From contig WSUB01000042.1 in NCBI GenBank assembly GCA_019633425.1, forward strand, positions 174,722 through 238,721: 64,000 nt of DNA. The letters run 5' to 3'. The stretch is from Tulasnella sp. 424 (Eukaryota; Basidiomycota; Agaricomycetes; Cantharellales; Tulasnellaceae). Position numbers and translations under genes: made by a program. Under the pieces are notes generated by a model. The model searched no databases, had not been told where the DNA came from, and saw only the letters and a program-made list of their open reading frames with translations. Shown one piece after another: positions 43,995 to 54,303 of the stretch; within the stretch, counting starts at the first letter, position 1, and each line of letters opens with the position of its first letter.

Positions 43995-46900
43995 TTACAG
44001 CTCCTCCCTCGAGTGGTTCTCCTTGGCCGTGCTCTGAGACTGCTCGGATTCGGTCGTTGGGGTTGGAGTAGCAGTAGCCGACTTGGTACTCGAGGTCGTT
44101 TTTGGCCGAACAGGCTTCCTCCTCTGCAATCCTTGCACCGACTTCTGAACGGCAAGACCCTTGGACTCCATCTCAGCGGTCTTGAGGACTGGGTCTTCGC
44201 GCTTCGTCAACTTCTTCTGCTGTTGCATACGCTCGCGCAGCCAGTTTTCTGATTCCGTGACCAACGTGTCGACGTTCTTCAGCTCGTCATCCGTGAAGCG
44301 GGGAGTTTCGCCAGCTTCGATCGCCGTAGTTTGGTTGGCCTTGGCTTCAGTCAAGAAAGCACGAGCCAATGCGTGAGCCTTTTGGATGTCGCTGAGCGCC
44401 TTGGGACCGGTCGAAGCCTCCTGGTAACGATTGATGATGGGCTGTTCCAGCTTCCTGGTATAACTCGTCAGTAAACATAGTCCTCATCGGCCCCGAGAAG
44501 AACGCACTCTAATTCAGCTCGCTTAGCGAAAAGGACATCTGCAGAAGCCTCGTCGCCCTCATCATTTAACCAAGCTAAAGTGACTGCCAATTTGTCGGAA
44601 AGGAGCGTCTGCTCTTTCGGCTGAGCAAACTCCTTGAAGGGGCTCTCCTCATCTCCCAAAATGTCGCGCAACCGGTACAAGAAGCCTTCCAAAAGATTGT
44701 AAGCCTGTTCTCGTTGAACCTTGGCGAATTCTCGGGCTGCGATTTCTGCCAGACTATTGAGACAATCGATCAGCAAAGGCACCTCAGGGAACTGAACGAG
44801 AGGAATGCCTACCGAGATTGTGAGTTACGCTTCTCTGGGACGCTGAGAGGCGAAATCGACAGTGGAGTGATCTGGAGCTCAATTGGGGCTGTGACGGTGA
44901 CAATCTCAGTCTTAGGAGTCTCCTCGCTAGCCGCTGCAGTCGATTGGGATTCGGTGGCGGAAGTTTGAGTCTTGCTATCAGTCGAAGTAGCCTTCTTGGT
45001 ATTAGAAGTGCTCTTGGCTGTAATTCATCAAGTTACGAGTAAGCCCCTGCGCGTCTGAAGCAGCATGATCCAACTTACGAGGCTCGACAACACGCGTGAG
45101 TTCGCCGACTGCAACCGCGTCTTCGACAACCGCAATTCCAGAGTCGGAGTATCCAAACGACACCCTCACTTGAGGGGATTGAACGCCCTGGGAGGTCAAG
45201 TTGGCAATGGCAGCTGCAATTCCTGAGAGTTTGGCTTGAACAACTGGCTTCGGTGTTTCACTGTATCACGGGACCATGTTAGCGGCAGACGCGATGGACA
45301 ATATGTAACAACGTATTAACCTGTTGGGAAGAGACTTGTACTCAAGCTCGACGTCAAAGTCTTGGGTCCGTTTCGGGAAAGTGAGCCGCTTGAAGTTCTG
45401 GCGACCAATCTTGGACATGGACGGCAAAACGATCGATGTCAGTTGCTTGTTGGAAGCTTCCTTGAGGTACTTCAATTGCATGTCGTAGGCGTTGACATCT
45501 ATGAAACGCATCGGTTTGGTCCTCCAGGTGGTCTTCGTCGTGGCTCCGTAGAAAGCAGCGCCTATTCAAAAGTGTTAGCAGATAGTAGGTAGCTACATTA
45601 TAGTCATGCTCACCAAGTACAGCAGCTTCGTCGGCGTTGATGCCAAGAGCGACTTTACTGCTTAACGATAAATATTAGCAACGAGTATTGCACCGACAAG
45701 AAGGGAGTATCGACGTACTCTCCCACCAACGCCTTGACTGCGGACTGAACCATGGGCGTTCGAGACGCACCGCCAACGAAGATTACGGAATTGATGTCCG
45801 ACTGTTTTAAGGGACTCATAAGTTTCGACTCATCAATGCTAGCACCGTACCACGTACCAGCTTGAGATTGGCAGCTTTCAATGCATCAGTGATCGGCTGC
45901 GAGAACCGAGGCAGCAGGTCCTTCGCCATGCCTTCAAAAGTAGCTCGGCTGACAGAGTCTTTGAAGTCAATATCTCCCGAGATACTTTCGAGTCGGATGG
46001 TAGAATCGGCGTTGGCACTCAAGACGGCTTTGACTCTTTGAGCCTCCTTCCACACTCTTGCCATGGCACGATCGTTGTCGGTAAGGGAGAGTTGATGCTT
46101 TTCTTGAAGTCGGCCCAGAAGGTAATCACGCAACCGCCGGTCAAGCTCTAATCCGCCAGCCTTGGTATCAAAGCCAAAGGACTTGATTTCGATGGTTGTT
46201 ACGTCTTTTGAGGATGATTTGCCGCCAGGGGTTGGGGGTTGGGTGCTGAAGGAAACGAGGGTGGCGGTAGTGGAAGAGGCACCGGCATCGTAGATGATGT
46301 GATACTCTTGGTCCTTGAACGTTCTAGTGGTAGCATAGTTGATGGCCACTGTGAAACGAGTAAGTGTCACGGTACAGGGTCATGCCTCGCTTTACGCACC
46401 AGCCAGGCCGTCGTTAATTAAGGCAATGGGGCGCAGCCCTGCGATTTCTAGTGCATCTAATATGGATTGGCGTTCAAACTGGGTGTAAAATGGAGGTACC
46501 TATGGCATCCACGTGTTAGCCTGCCGGGGTTGAGAAGATAAAGCAAACCACTCACTGTGACCACAGCCTCAGAGACAGTCTCTTTTGCTTCGGCTTCTGC
46601 GAGACCTTTCATATAGGCAAACTCCATGGCGATCAGTTCCTCAACGGACCAGATCGAACCGTCTGCCCGCTCTAATGCACAAGTGCCCCGTTTCGCATCC
46701 TCTTGCACTCGGGCGCGGGACAACTGGGAATAGTAGGTTGATTGAGAGCTTGGGCACCGCGCGCCGACGAGGGTTTTAAGGTAGGGGAAGGTGTCCAGAG
46801 GGAAACGAGCGGCCTGGAAATGGACCTGTCAGTCGCTAGAATTGTCCGCGGATGCAACCCGACCTACAGAGTTGAAGGCGTCAGAGCCGAAAGAACGGTC

Positions 46901-47092
46901 TTCCTTGTTCCAGGACACGGTGGAGTGGACTTTTCTCTTCGAGTCCGTGTTCAAAAGGATGTCGATCTTCCGCCCTGGCGTCATGAGCGACGCTTTCGTC
47001 CATTCACTCCCATAATCAATAGCGAGGAAAGCCGCATTGCTAGTAAGAGTAAAGAGAACCAGGCTGAACACCAGGCTGATGGAGCGTGGCAT
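43995..47092 (-). CDS. LHS1: ER Hsp70-like chaperone and nucleotide exchange factor LHS1 (GRP170/HYOU1)
   Basis: Start ATG 47092-47090. The signal peptide MPRSISLVFSLVLFTLTSNA is followed by AFLAIDYGSEWTKASL, the Hsp70 ATP-binding start in its LHS1/HYOU1 form. After an intron at DAFNS come QAARFPLDTFPYLKTLVG and VEELIAMEFAYMKGLAEAEA. Then come YHIIYDAGASSTTATLVSF (phosphate 2 region) and FDTKAGGLELDRRLRDYLL. VIFVGGASRTPMVQSAV and ALGINADEAAVLGAAFYGA complete the ATPase fold. The C-terminal half has LSVPEKRNSQSR joined by an intron to LAEIAAREFAKVQREQ, and EGFLYRLRDILGDEESPFKE. The Ser/Thr-rich tail ends SREEL, an HDEL/KDEL-type retention variant, with TAA at 43997-43995. In yeast the protein acts with Kar2/BiP as its exchange factor. 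The promoter carries an assembly gap. Confidence 0.93.
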
Positions 47093-47311
47093 CGTTGGCG
47101 GGTGAGAGGGCGAGGTCTGCTGGAGTGGCAGAAGNNNNNNNNNNNNNNNNNNNNNNNNNNNNNNNNNNNNNNNNNNNNNNNNNNNNNNNNNNNNNNNNNN
47201 NNNNNNNNNNNNNNNNNNNNNNNNNNNNNNNNNNACCAGGCTGAACACCAGGCTGATGGAGCGTGGCATCGTTGGCGGGTGAGAGGGCGAGGTCTGCTGG
47301 AGTGGCAGAAG
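47058..47311. repeat. Sequence duplicated on both sides of a 100-N gap
   Basis: Bases 47058-47134 recur exactly as 47235-47311, separated by 100 N (47135-47234). The repeated 77 bp contains the LHS1 start codon and 5' leader. A 100-N block is the usual scaffolding placeholder, so the most likely reading is an unmerged contig overlap rather than a biological repeat. Confidence 0.9.
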
Positions 47312-47380
47312 AGTTTGTTGAGGTGGGATGAAAAAAGAATTTTGACCTGAATTTGGCGACGTGTCTGGACACGCTGGCGG

Positions 47381-47387
47381 TGACGTG
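47381..47387 (+). promoter_or_regulatory. TGACGTG element upstream of LHS1 (UPRE-like)
   Basis: TGACGTG matches the core of unfolded-protein-response elements (TGACGTGG/A). It lies about 112 bp before the second copy of the LHS1 start codon, and 290 bp before the annotated one if the gap is real. The same element is kept, 97 bp before the start, in the transposed LHS1 fragment at 51617-51623. Confidence 0.4.
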
Positions 47388-47494
47388 CGGAGGTGATTAC
47401 AAACAACGGGCTTTCCCACTCAAGTCACACCGGGTCACGCGTTGTGACGTAATAGCATAGTCGCGGAACATTATTTACTTCCGTGTCAAGATCA

Positions 47495-47776
47495 TCAGGT
47501 ATCAGTTGCAAACGTTCTCGACTCATCGTGCGTAGGCCATGCTGTAGGAGGACCGTTCCAGACGGCAACTGCTGAAGAGAACAAGAGAATAACCACTGCG
47601 ACGCCGTGAACACCAGTCACGGCTAGACCCGCTACTTTAGAGTAAGAGTACGAGTGGGAAGAGACCCAACATTCAGGGACATCTATCCGATATATTTTTC
47701 CTGCTGTGTCCGCCGCGTGCATCCGACGGGAAGCATGGTGTATCAAGATCGCCGTCAACTGCATGGCTAGTGACAT
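47495..47776 (-). CDS. Possible small membrane protein (hypothetical)
   Basis: An uninterrupted 93-codon frame with ATG at 47776-47774. It contains one hydrophobic stretch, VAGLAVTGVHGVAVVILLF, followed by a polar tail. Two CACGTG boxes lie upstream at 47871-47876 and 47891-47896. No family is recognised and no introns are seen; chance is a real alternative. Confidence 0.25.
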   Translation of the reverse strand: MSLAMQLTAILIHHASRRMHAADTAGKIYRIDVPECWVSSHSYSYSKVAGLAVTGVHGVAVVILLFSSAVAVWNGPPTAWPTHDESRTFATDT

Positions 47777-47870
47777 CCACAGCCCAGCATTGTGCTGGCC
47801 AAAATTGTCACCCAGGAGTCACCGCGCCTAACTAGGTTAAGAACGTATCGAATGCGGCAGAAAGGTAGAT

Positions 47871-47896
47871 CACGTGACAAGCTCCGTAGCCACGTG
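47871..47896. promoter_or_regulatory. Two CACGTG (E-box) palindromes
   Basis: CACGTG occurs twice within 26 bp. It is the binding site of bHLH factors. The target gene is unclear. Confidence 0.35.
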
Positions 47897-49545
47897 GCAG
47901 GGGAAATTCGAGCCCCCAAACTAAGAGATCCACCACTGAAGTCGCGGGAATCTCAATTTTGCCCACGGTAACTGCCTCAACGGCGTTAACACGCGGCCCG
48001 CTTTGCACCAGAGCTTAGAACAGGTGCACGGGAGGGTTACATGAGTACGTAGTAGCATTCCTTGGGGATTTCCAGGCCAGTGGCTGGGTACTGCCGATGG
48101 TAGTTGGAGGTGGGAAATTTGTACATGATGAGGGTATGGAGGACCAGCATGGGGCAGTATTATGCGAGTTCAGCACCGTTTGGTAAACGTGCCAAAGTAT
48201 TGTAGAAGGACACCAGGTGGATGCCTTTGTTTGTCCCCACAAATCTCTGAGAGGTTGAGGTCGGTTAGTGCGTTCGTGAATATATGTCGATAACATTGGT
48301 CACCCTCGGAGTAGGTGCTCCCGGGTTTGGACTTCTTCTCCGTAACCACACTACGTTGATTCGGTTGGTACAAATCAACGGTAGCAGAAGTTCATGTACA
48401 AGAGAGAGAAGCGGTTGAGATGGATCACGTGAACAATGTCAACCCACCGATGATATTCAGGCGATACCATAACGGGAAAGTATGACCGATCAGAGTCCTA
48501 CAACACATGTGGGGCTAACGATAATACAGGAGGCTTGAGCAAGGCTGCACGTAATCGCGCCGTCGCCTTGATGATTGGGTCACATTTCCAGTTTAGGGGT
48601 AAAGGCTAGATCCATGGACCCTAATTCATTACCACCGATAAGCTGCACAGCACCTGAGGCTAGTTGGCTTGAACCAAGATCGAAATTTCGCCCGTCCCAG
48701 CATGCTTCCGCGTGTCGATGCGGGCAAAGCAATTGCAGCGGTGCTGGACGGGCAGTGACTCGAACAGGGGTGGAGCCGTGGGTTCGGGCGGCAATCTGAC
48801 CATCGAGCATCATGGACCTCTTGCCTGGGACAACCACGTTCGACTGGTACCCCTCGCGATAGCCTTCGCTGCGGGAGCTAAACGCGAACGCCTTCGTCAA
48901 CTTGGGAATCAGCTCGGAATCAATCCTAAGCATGAGGGGTGTTTCTCTGACTACAGGTAATCCAACGACGGCGGCCATTGCAAATTTTGACATCCCACAC
49001 GACGAATTTCATGTAGAGCATACTATTGGCTCAGATGTATCCTCGCGTCTCTGACATTCTCGTTCACGCCTTGAATTATGGTACTCGGGTCTGTATACGT
49101 AGCGGTTCTTGAAACATATATCGCGTCGTGTCATGCGGGCAATAGCGGCGTCCAATCAAAACGGCGAATGATTGCCGTATCCTTTCTTTCTAACCCTAGA
49201 TATCATAATAAATAGCATTTTTCCAAAGGCAACGCACATAGCGAGAAATTTGCTTCATCGTGTCAATCATTGCACCTTTGCCGTGCGCCAAGCTCCAGAT
49301 TCCCAGCCGCTACCGAAGCGCAAATTTGCTCGAAGGTTACTCGTTTCTTGAGAGAACAGGGAAGCTAGTTTGTAGAGTGAGGTGGACATTGATGTCCTAG
49401 TATCGAGTATTTATGTGGTGCGTAAAGCGATCCAGGTCAAACGTAACTTCCTTCGCTCCTTTGACGCATCGTATTACCACATACCGACATCACCCTGCTC
49501 ATCTTAGCTCGAGCCCATTTGCTGCAAGTCATCGGTTGAGATACT
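47897..49545. other. Stretch without a supported gene
   Basis: A 137-codon minus-strand frame (48580-48993, ATG start) and an overlapping plus-strand frame exist, but neither has a recognisable motif. The last 150 bases are the leader of the first forkhead-like gene. Confidence 0.4.
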
Positions 49546-50266
49546 ATGGCGCCCTGTGCGTGCAAGATGCGACCAGAGCAGCCCTTTTCAGTGCCCATGA
49601 TCAACGACCCCACATTCAGTGAAGGGAACGGTGTAAACCATATGATTTGGTTTATAGCGTGAGTTTAACAACAGCGATTCCGAGACTGGTTGTGACCTGC
49701 TTAACCCACTCACAACGTCCCTGCGCGTTCTTCACAAAGAGGAGCCTTCAGGCTAGCAGCACCACAATCACTCACTGTTCAGGAGATACGCGCTTCCATC
49801 GAATACCATCATTCATGGAGAGTCGAGAAATGTCGGGGTGCGGATAAGCGAGCGACTGCCGAGGTGAACACAATTTCTGGCGAGTCTTGTCCACGGCGCA
49901 TGGGCTGACTTTGCGACCACAGAATAGTATTCGATGGATCTTATCAAGGTCTCCTGCCTTTTCACCAGACCCCAGGGCGTCGAGTTATTGGAGGATGACA
50001 GGTGCACCCCTCGTCCGAACTCTTGACCAACTGTCCACATCTCCACCCGGGGTTGCGCGTCTAATGACAGAAGCCGAAAAGCAAGCATATTTGTGAGTAT
50101 TTTGTTGGATCTAATAATGTCCCAAGCTCAAAGTCTCTTGAAGAGCCAGCATGGACGAGCTTTTCTCGCGTTTTTAGAAGGAGCGGTTTGCCGGGTTAGC
50201 GCTAGCTCGAATGACGTTGAAGACTTTAATATAGGGCAAGATGGTCCCTCCCGGGCGGAGGCATAG
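49546..50266 (+). CDS. Forkhead-like (winged-helix) family member 1
   Basis: The start is at ATG 49546 (a second in-frame ATG is at 49567). Exon 1 gives MRPEQPFSVPMINDPTF, SEGNGVNHMIWFIA and ends at 49658. Exon 2 (49740-49863) gives GAFRLAAPQSLTVQEIRASI, EYHHSWRVEKCRGADKRATA. Exon 3 starts at 49923 with NSIRWILSRSPAFSP, ASSYWRMTGAPLVRTLDQL and ends QAYF at GTGAGT. Exon 4 gives LLKSQHGRAFLAFLEGAV and ends at TAG 50264-50266. NSIRxxLSxxxxF followed by YW, preceded by LTVQEI and IWFIA, matches forkhead helices in order and spacing. A conserved downstream exon (about 50377-50566: KQHDVNEISWEDV ... FWRGVVRG) has a TAG in this copy, so the gene may be truncated at its 3' end. A DNA-binding role is inferred, not shown. 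Confidence 0.5.
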
Positions 50267-50376
50267 GCGTTTGATTACACATATCACTTTTTAATGTTTG
50301 CATCCGATGGAAATTCGCCCTGTCGTCCCTATCATGCGTTTCTGATCCACGGCCCGCCTCAGTCCTTCAAGCAGCA

Positions 50377-50566
50377 CGACGTCAATGAGATCAGTTGGGA
50401 GGATGTCATGTAGGACTGTAGAAATTGTCCAGAAGCCTAATATCTAGGAAGCTCCTCCCCCATAGCAAAGATCCTTCGATCCAGAGTAATGATTCGAGTG
50501 TGAAGCAACCGCACAATATCAGGAATTTGGACGGGTTTTGGAGGGGTGTCGTTAGGGGATGATGTT
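50377..50566 (+). pseudogene. Relic of the 3' exon of forkhead-like member 1
   Basis: Reads KQHDVNEISWEDVM then TAG, and beyond the stop ISRKLLPHSKDPS ... LDGFWRGVVRG. The same exon in members 2 and 4 reads through the stop position (EDVIEDWRNCPEAY in member 2). Confidence 0.45.
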
Positions 50567-51214
50567 CCGGACGATATGTGCGCTGGGGTGGCGTGTTTAG
50601 TGTGTGATTGGCGGTGCCCCCTTAGATAAGCAAGATAACCGTCTGCCGAATCATCACCAGGCGAACTCACCGAAGAGTAATGGTAGGGGCGAGCGACAGT
50701 CCCCGATTCTACAGATGGTCCCCAGACATCAATATATTGGAGTTTATGCAAAAATGAAATGATCCCGGTATACAGTTCTCGAGTATCGGTAAACCAATTC
50801 CCAAAGAGAATACCGGAACGGAGCTAATAAACGAGACAATCTGCGATCGGTGGCATCGGAAGGTCTACCGATCGGGATGCTATACCTGCTCGCTACTCGT
50901 TCACAAGCGCGTTGTCTCTTTCCTTCCACTTGTGGAGGGGGTTATGGGAATCAGAGTGGCTAAGGAATCCTCGCGGACAGGATCTCAAAGCGAGCGGGAG
51001 TATCGTTTACAACTATATCATCGGAAGTCTTGTGGCGTGGAGCCAGAGAGCCGGCGCCCTTTGAGGGTTGATAAGGAGGGAGAGGAAAGGAATGGTTAAG
51101 CGCTGGAGAGAGCATGGTGGAACCTTCGACCTATTCTTCGGCCTTCCTCGCCGAAGGCGAACCGGAACGCTCAAGTTTCAGTGATTGCTCCTGGCTGTGC
51201 GGCGGGTACAGAGA
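50567..51214. other. Spacer, no gene recognised
   Basis: Short frames only; the segment follows the member-1 3' exon relic. Confidence 0.4.
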
Positions 51215-51447
51215 ATCGGTAGTCTAGCGAGACTTACACTATTTTGATCTGATTCGGGCATGCCTAAACGAGACGCGAGGCGAGGAAGGTCATGCAGGAA
51301 GCCATCGAGGAATGGAAATGAGGGGGCATCTAAACTTGGCGCGAATTGCAAAGAAACAACACTCGGATCTTCTGGAACCGGTCAAGGGCGACCGCAGGGA
51401 AGGGTCGAGAAAGTAGCTGATATATATGTACAGTAAACTCAGCGGGT
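51215..51447 (-). pseudogene. Last exon of the orphan gene (disrupted copy)
   Basis: Matches 53320-53545 in the same orientation. The conserved frame reads VVSLQFAPSLDAPSFPFLDG then FLHDLPRLASRLGMPESDQN, against SAVSLQSAPSLDAPSFPLLD in the intact copy; differences keep this frame. The upstream exons are replaced at 51448 by LHS1 5' sequence. Confidence 0.6.
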
Positions 51448-51650
51448 TAGCGAGGAAGGCCGCATTGGTAGTAAGAGTAAAGAGGACCAGGCTGAACACC
51501 AGGCTGATGGAGCGTGGCATCGTTGGCGGGTGAGAGGGCGAGGTCTGCTGGAGTGGCAGAAGAGTTTGGTAAGGTGGGATGAAAAAAGAATTTTGACCTG
51601 AATTTGGCGCTGGCGGTGACGTGCGGAGGTGATTACAAACCACGGGGCTT
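51448..51650 (-). pseudogene. Transposed 5' fragment of LHS1 (promoter, start and signal peptide)
   Basis: About 200 bp nearly identical to the LHS1 promoter and first codons. ATG at 51520-51518 begins MPRSISLVFSLVLFTLTTNA, then AFLA, after which the LHS1 match ends. The frame continues through 51448 into orphan-gene sequence and stops at 51290, giving 76 residues. One change (Ser to Thr) lies in the signal peptide. The promoter part keeps the TGACGTG element but lacks about 15 bp present at the LHS1 locus. It could drive a small secreted chimera, or be inert. Confidence 0.75.
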
Positions 51651-51910
51651 TTGTTGTCACGTTACTCCAAGTCATAGCATGTCATGCACGTAACACGTTA
51701 CAAGTACCCAAACAATCACATGAAGGAAGCTCTAACAGTCAGGGTTCTTCGATTGAGCGGACACATCCGCACATATCCATACTGCGCTTAGAGGCAGTAC
51801 ATGTTACATGTCACCCAGTAAGGAGATCGAGTCTTGCCGATTTGCTTTGGCAGCTTGTAGCGAACCCCCGGCCCCCCTTTGTTTCTCCTGGTGCGTGTGC
51901 CAGTCAACCA
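51651..51910 (-). pseudogene. Relic of the orphan gene first exon
   Basis: On the minus strand RYKLPKQIGK lines up with RRKLPKQIGKLDFL of the intact orphan gene, but the rest is frame-disrupted. With 51215-51447 it brackets the LHS1 fragment, showing that the fragment sits inside an old orphan-gene copy. Confidence 0.5.
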
Positions 51911-52429
51911 TACTGAGGAACGCGCATGAAACCAAGGCTGTATCAAAAGATCTTACAAATGCATCAGATGACAATCGCGAACCCTTTTACACTGACTGAG
52001 GCATCGTTACACGGCGAAAGGCAATGGCCGCCTATCTTTCTTACGGCGCCATTGCGTCCAGGTTGCAACCTCCGCCACGTTGCACGGCCTGCTCCGCTGA
52101 AGACACGCGTTTCTAGAATTCCACTCTTTGCTCTCGCCTTTGCGGGGTCGTTGAATGCATCGACCTCAACACTTACCGGAACTCCTCAGTCCCTCTCAGC
52201 AAATGGATGAACAAATGCCGGAGGGCCAGTAGCTTATCTAACGTCTCTCGCCTCTGGAAAGAAAATGGAAGAATATCTTGGGATATTTATACAGTCCGTT
52301 TATAATTAGCTATTGCAAGTCAAGTCTCCCTCCATCGCTCATATACCCTATTCTGCATTTCCTTTTCACTGCACACTCTGTGTCACATTTAACCTGAAAT
52401 CTTTCGCTACAAGACTTTGGTGTTGAGAC
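51911..52429. other. Upstream region of forkhead-like member 2
   Basis: Weakly similar to the corresponding regions before members 3 and 4. A 95-codon plus-strand frame (51926-52210) is not supported as a gene. Confidence 0.4.
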
Positions 52430-53338
52430 ATGACGCTAAACCGGATGCTACCAGAGGAGCCCTTTCTCGTGCCAAAAATCAACGAACCCATATTTAGTCA
52501 AGGCAATGGTGTGAACGAATTGATTTGGTTCATCGCGTAAGTAACGCCAAAACTATACCCGCAGATATCCACTCACCTCACCCCGAATGTCTTGGCATGG
52601 CCTCCACGCAGAGGAGCCTTCAGACTCGCGGCACCGCTATCGCTTACTGTCCAAGAGATACGCGCTTCCATAGAAATGCATCAACCTTGGAGGATTAATA
52701 AATGTAAGGGTGACGATAAACGAGCCAGCGCCGAGGTGAACCCCGATTATCACTAGCGCTACTTACGAACGAGTTGGGCTGACCCTGCGACAAAAGAATA
52801 GCATTCGATGGATCCTATCAAAGTCTCCTGCGTTTTCACCAGACCCTAGGACGTCGGGATATTGGAGGATGACAGGAGCACCCCTCGTCCGAACTCTCGA
52901 CCTACTACCCACATCTTGGTCGGAGGCAACGAATGTAATGACAGAAACTGAAAGGCGAGCATATCTGTGAGTGAATTTGTTTTTGGTACTTGATATTGAC
53001 GGAGCTGAGAGTCTCTTCAAGAGCGAGCATGGACGAGCTTTTCTCGCGTTTCTAGAGGGAACGGTTTGCTTGGGTAGTTCGAGTGACGATGAAGTTACCT
53101 CCCAGGCGGAGGCGTACGCGCTTGGTTATACATATCACTTTTTTAATGTTTGCATCCGATGGAAATTCACCTTGTCGTCCTCATCGTGCATTTCTGATTC
53201 ACGGTCCGCCTCGGTCCTTTCAAGCAGCACGACGTCAATGAGATCAGTTGGGAAGATGTCATAGAGGACTGGAGAAATTGTCCAGAAGCCTATATATCTA
53301 GGAAGCTCCTCCACCAGACCAGAATATCGGTAGTATAG
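52430..53338 (+). CDS. Forkhead-like (winged-helix) family member 2
   Basis: Start ATG 52430 (MTLNRMLPEEPFLVPKI). The exons mirror member 1: GNGVNELIWFIA, then GAFRLAAPLSLTVQEIRASI and QPWRINKCKGDDKRASA, then NSIRWILSKSPAFSP and SGYWRMTGAPLVRTLDLL, then SLFKSEHGRAFLAFLEGTV. All splice sites are GT-AG and no stop interrupts. Exon 4 could read through to a TAG at 53262-53264. More likely an intron joins it to the conserved last exon (acceptor TTTCAAG), giving QHDVNEISWEDVIEDWRNCP, EAYISRKLLHQ and a stop at 53338. The 3' end overlaps the orphan gene on the other strand. This and member 4 are the most intact copies. Assigned to the forkhead fold from motif order; function unknown. Confidence 0.55.
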
Positions 53339-53897
53339 CGAGACTTACACTATTCTGATCTGAGTCCGGCATGCCCGAACGAGACGCGAGGCGAGGAAGG
53401 TCATGCAGGAAGCCATCGAGTAATGGAAATGAAGGGGCATCTAAACTTGGCGCGGATTGCAAAGAAACAGCACTCGGATAAAGGTCTTTATAACCCGTCA
53501 AGGGCGACCGCGGGGAAGGGATGTACAGTAAACTCAGAGGGTTAAAAAGTAGAACGTGGCTTGAGGTGTCTAATTACCAGGCAAATAGAACAGCTCGCGG
53601 TCGCCGTCAAACAAGAGGTGGAAATCCTGTGACAAAACGGCGCGTATTCGCGTAACGAAACCCTCGGCTATCCTACCGATTCCGTAGAATCGGGGATGGG
53701 AGCTCCAAAGGTCAAAGTTCTTCGGTTGAACGATGCGTATAACCATGTATATACATAAATGGGCTTATAGTCGATTCGTATCGCTTAAGGAAGTCGAGTT
53801 TGCCGATTTGCTTCGGCAGCTTCCTGCGATCCCATTGCACGCGAGTAATTCTAACCGGCGAAAGAGGACCAGCGCCTAGCTCTCCTACCGGTGGCAT
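53298..53897 (-). CDS. Orphan protein of unknown function, overlapping forkhead-like member 2
   Basis: Start ATG 53897-53895. Exon 1 gives MPPVGELGAGPLSPVRITRV then RRKLPKQIGKLDFLKRYEST. Intron GTATAT...TTTGGAG joins SPFISHPRFYGIGRIAEGFV and TRIRAVLSQDFHLLFDGDRE, ending YLP. A second intron GTAATT...TATAAAG joins DLYPSAVSLQSAPSLDAPSF and PLLDGFLHDLPRLASRSGMP, with a stop at 53298. Both introns fit phase and the last exon is conserved in frame at 51215-51447, supporting coding. About 150 residues, no signal peptide, and no family I recognise. Its 3' end is antisense to the last exon of forkhead-like member 2, a convergent overlap of about 40 bp. Confidence 0.55.
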
Positions 53898-54303
53898 TCT
53901 TGTCTTCCCTCCGGAGTCACGCTCGCACGTTCACTAGCGGACATGGCATTCTGTGTAAAGAGAGCCCGGTGTTGGCGGGCCTTGCCCGCCGCCCGGTGGC
54001 TCGCGGTGAGTGCATCGATCCTCACGCTCATTGGATCTTCGCAGCGCCACAGCAAATAAGTTACGAGGACCGGCGAACTCGTAATCTGCTCCGGGATCTC
54101 ACTCTTCTAGAGCGAAAATAGAAGAACACCGGTACCGCCATCTAGGGATATCTATGGAGCTCATTTAGTTATTGCAGGTCGAACTTACCCTCGTCTCCCG
54201 CAAACTCTGTTTTGTGTCTTCCTTTTAGCGGCACCCACTGTGTCTCATTTAACCCGGTAGTTTCGCTGCAAGACTCTCCTGTCGAGACGTGACCTTAACA
54301 CAG
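53898..54303. other. Upstream region of forkhead-like member 3
   Basis: Related in part to the regions before members 2 and 4 (for example catcgatcctcacgctcat near 54012). No gene supported. Confidence 0.4.

Noticed and set aside
48740..48800. Possible tRNA (gactcgaac resembles a reversed B box)
   Set aside because: No matching A box or acceptor stem could be folded around it.
48580..48993. 137-codon minus-strand frame with ATG
   Set aside because: No recognisable motif, an overlapping plus-strand frame of similar quality, and no related copy in the window. Left as non-coding.
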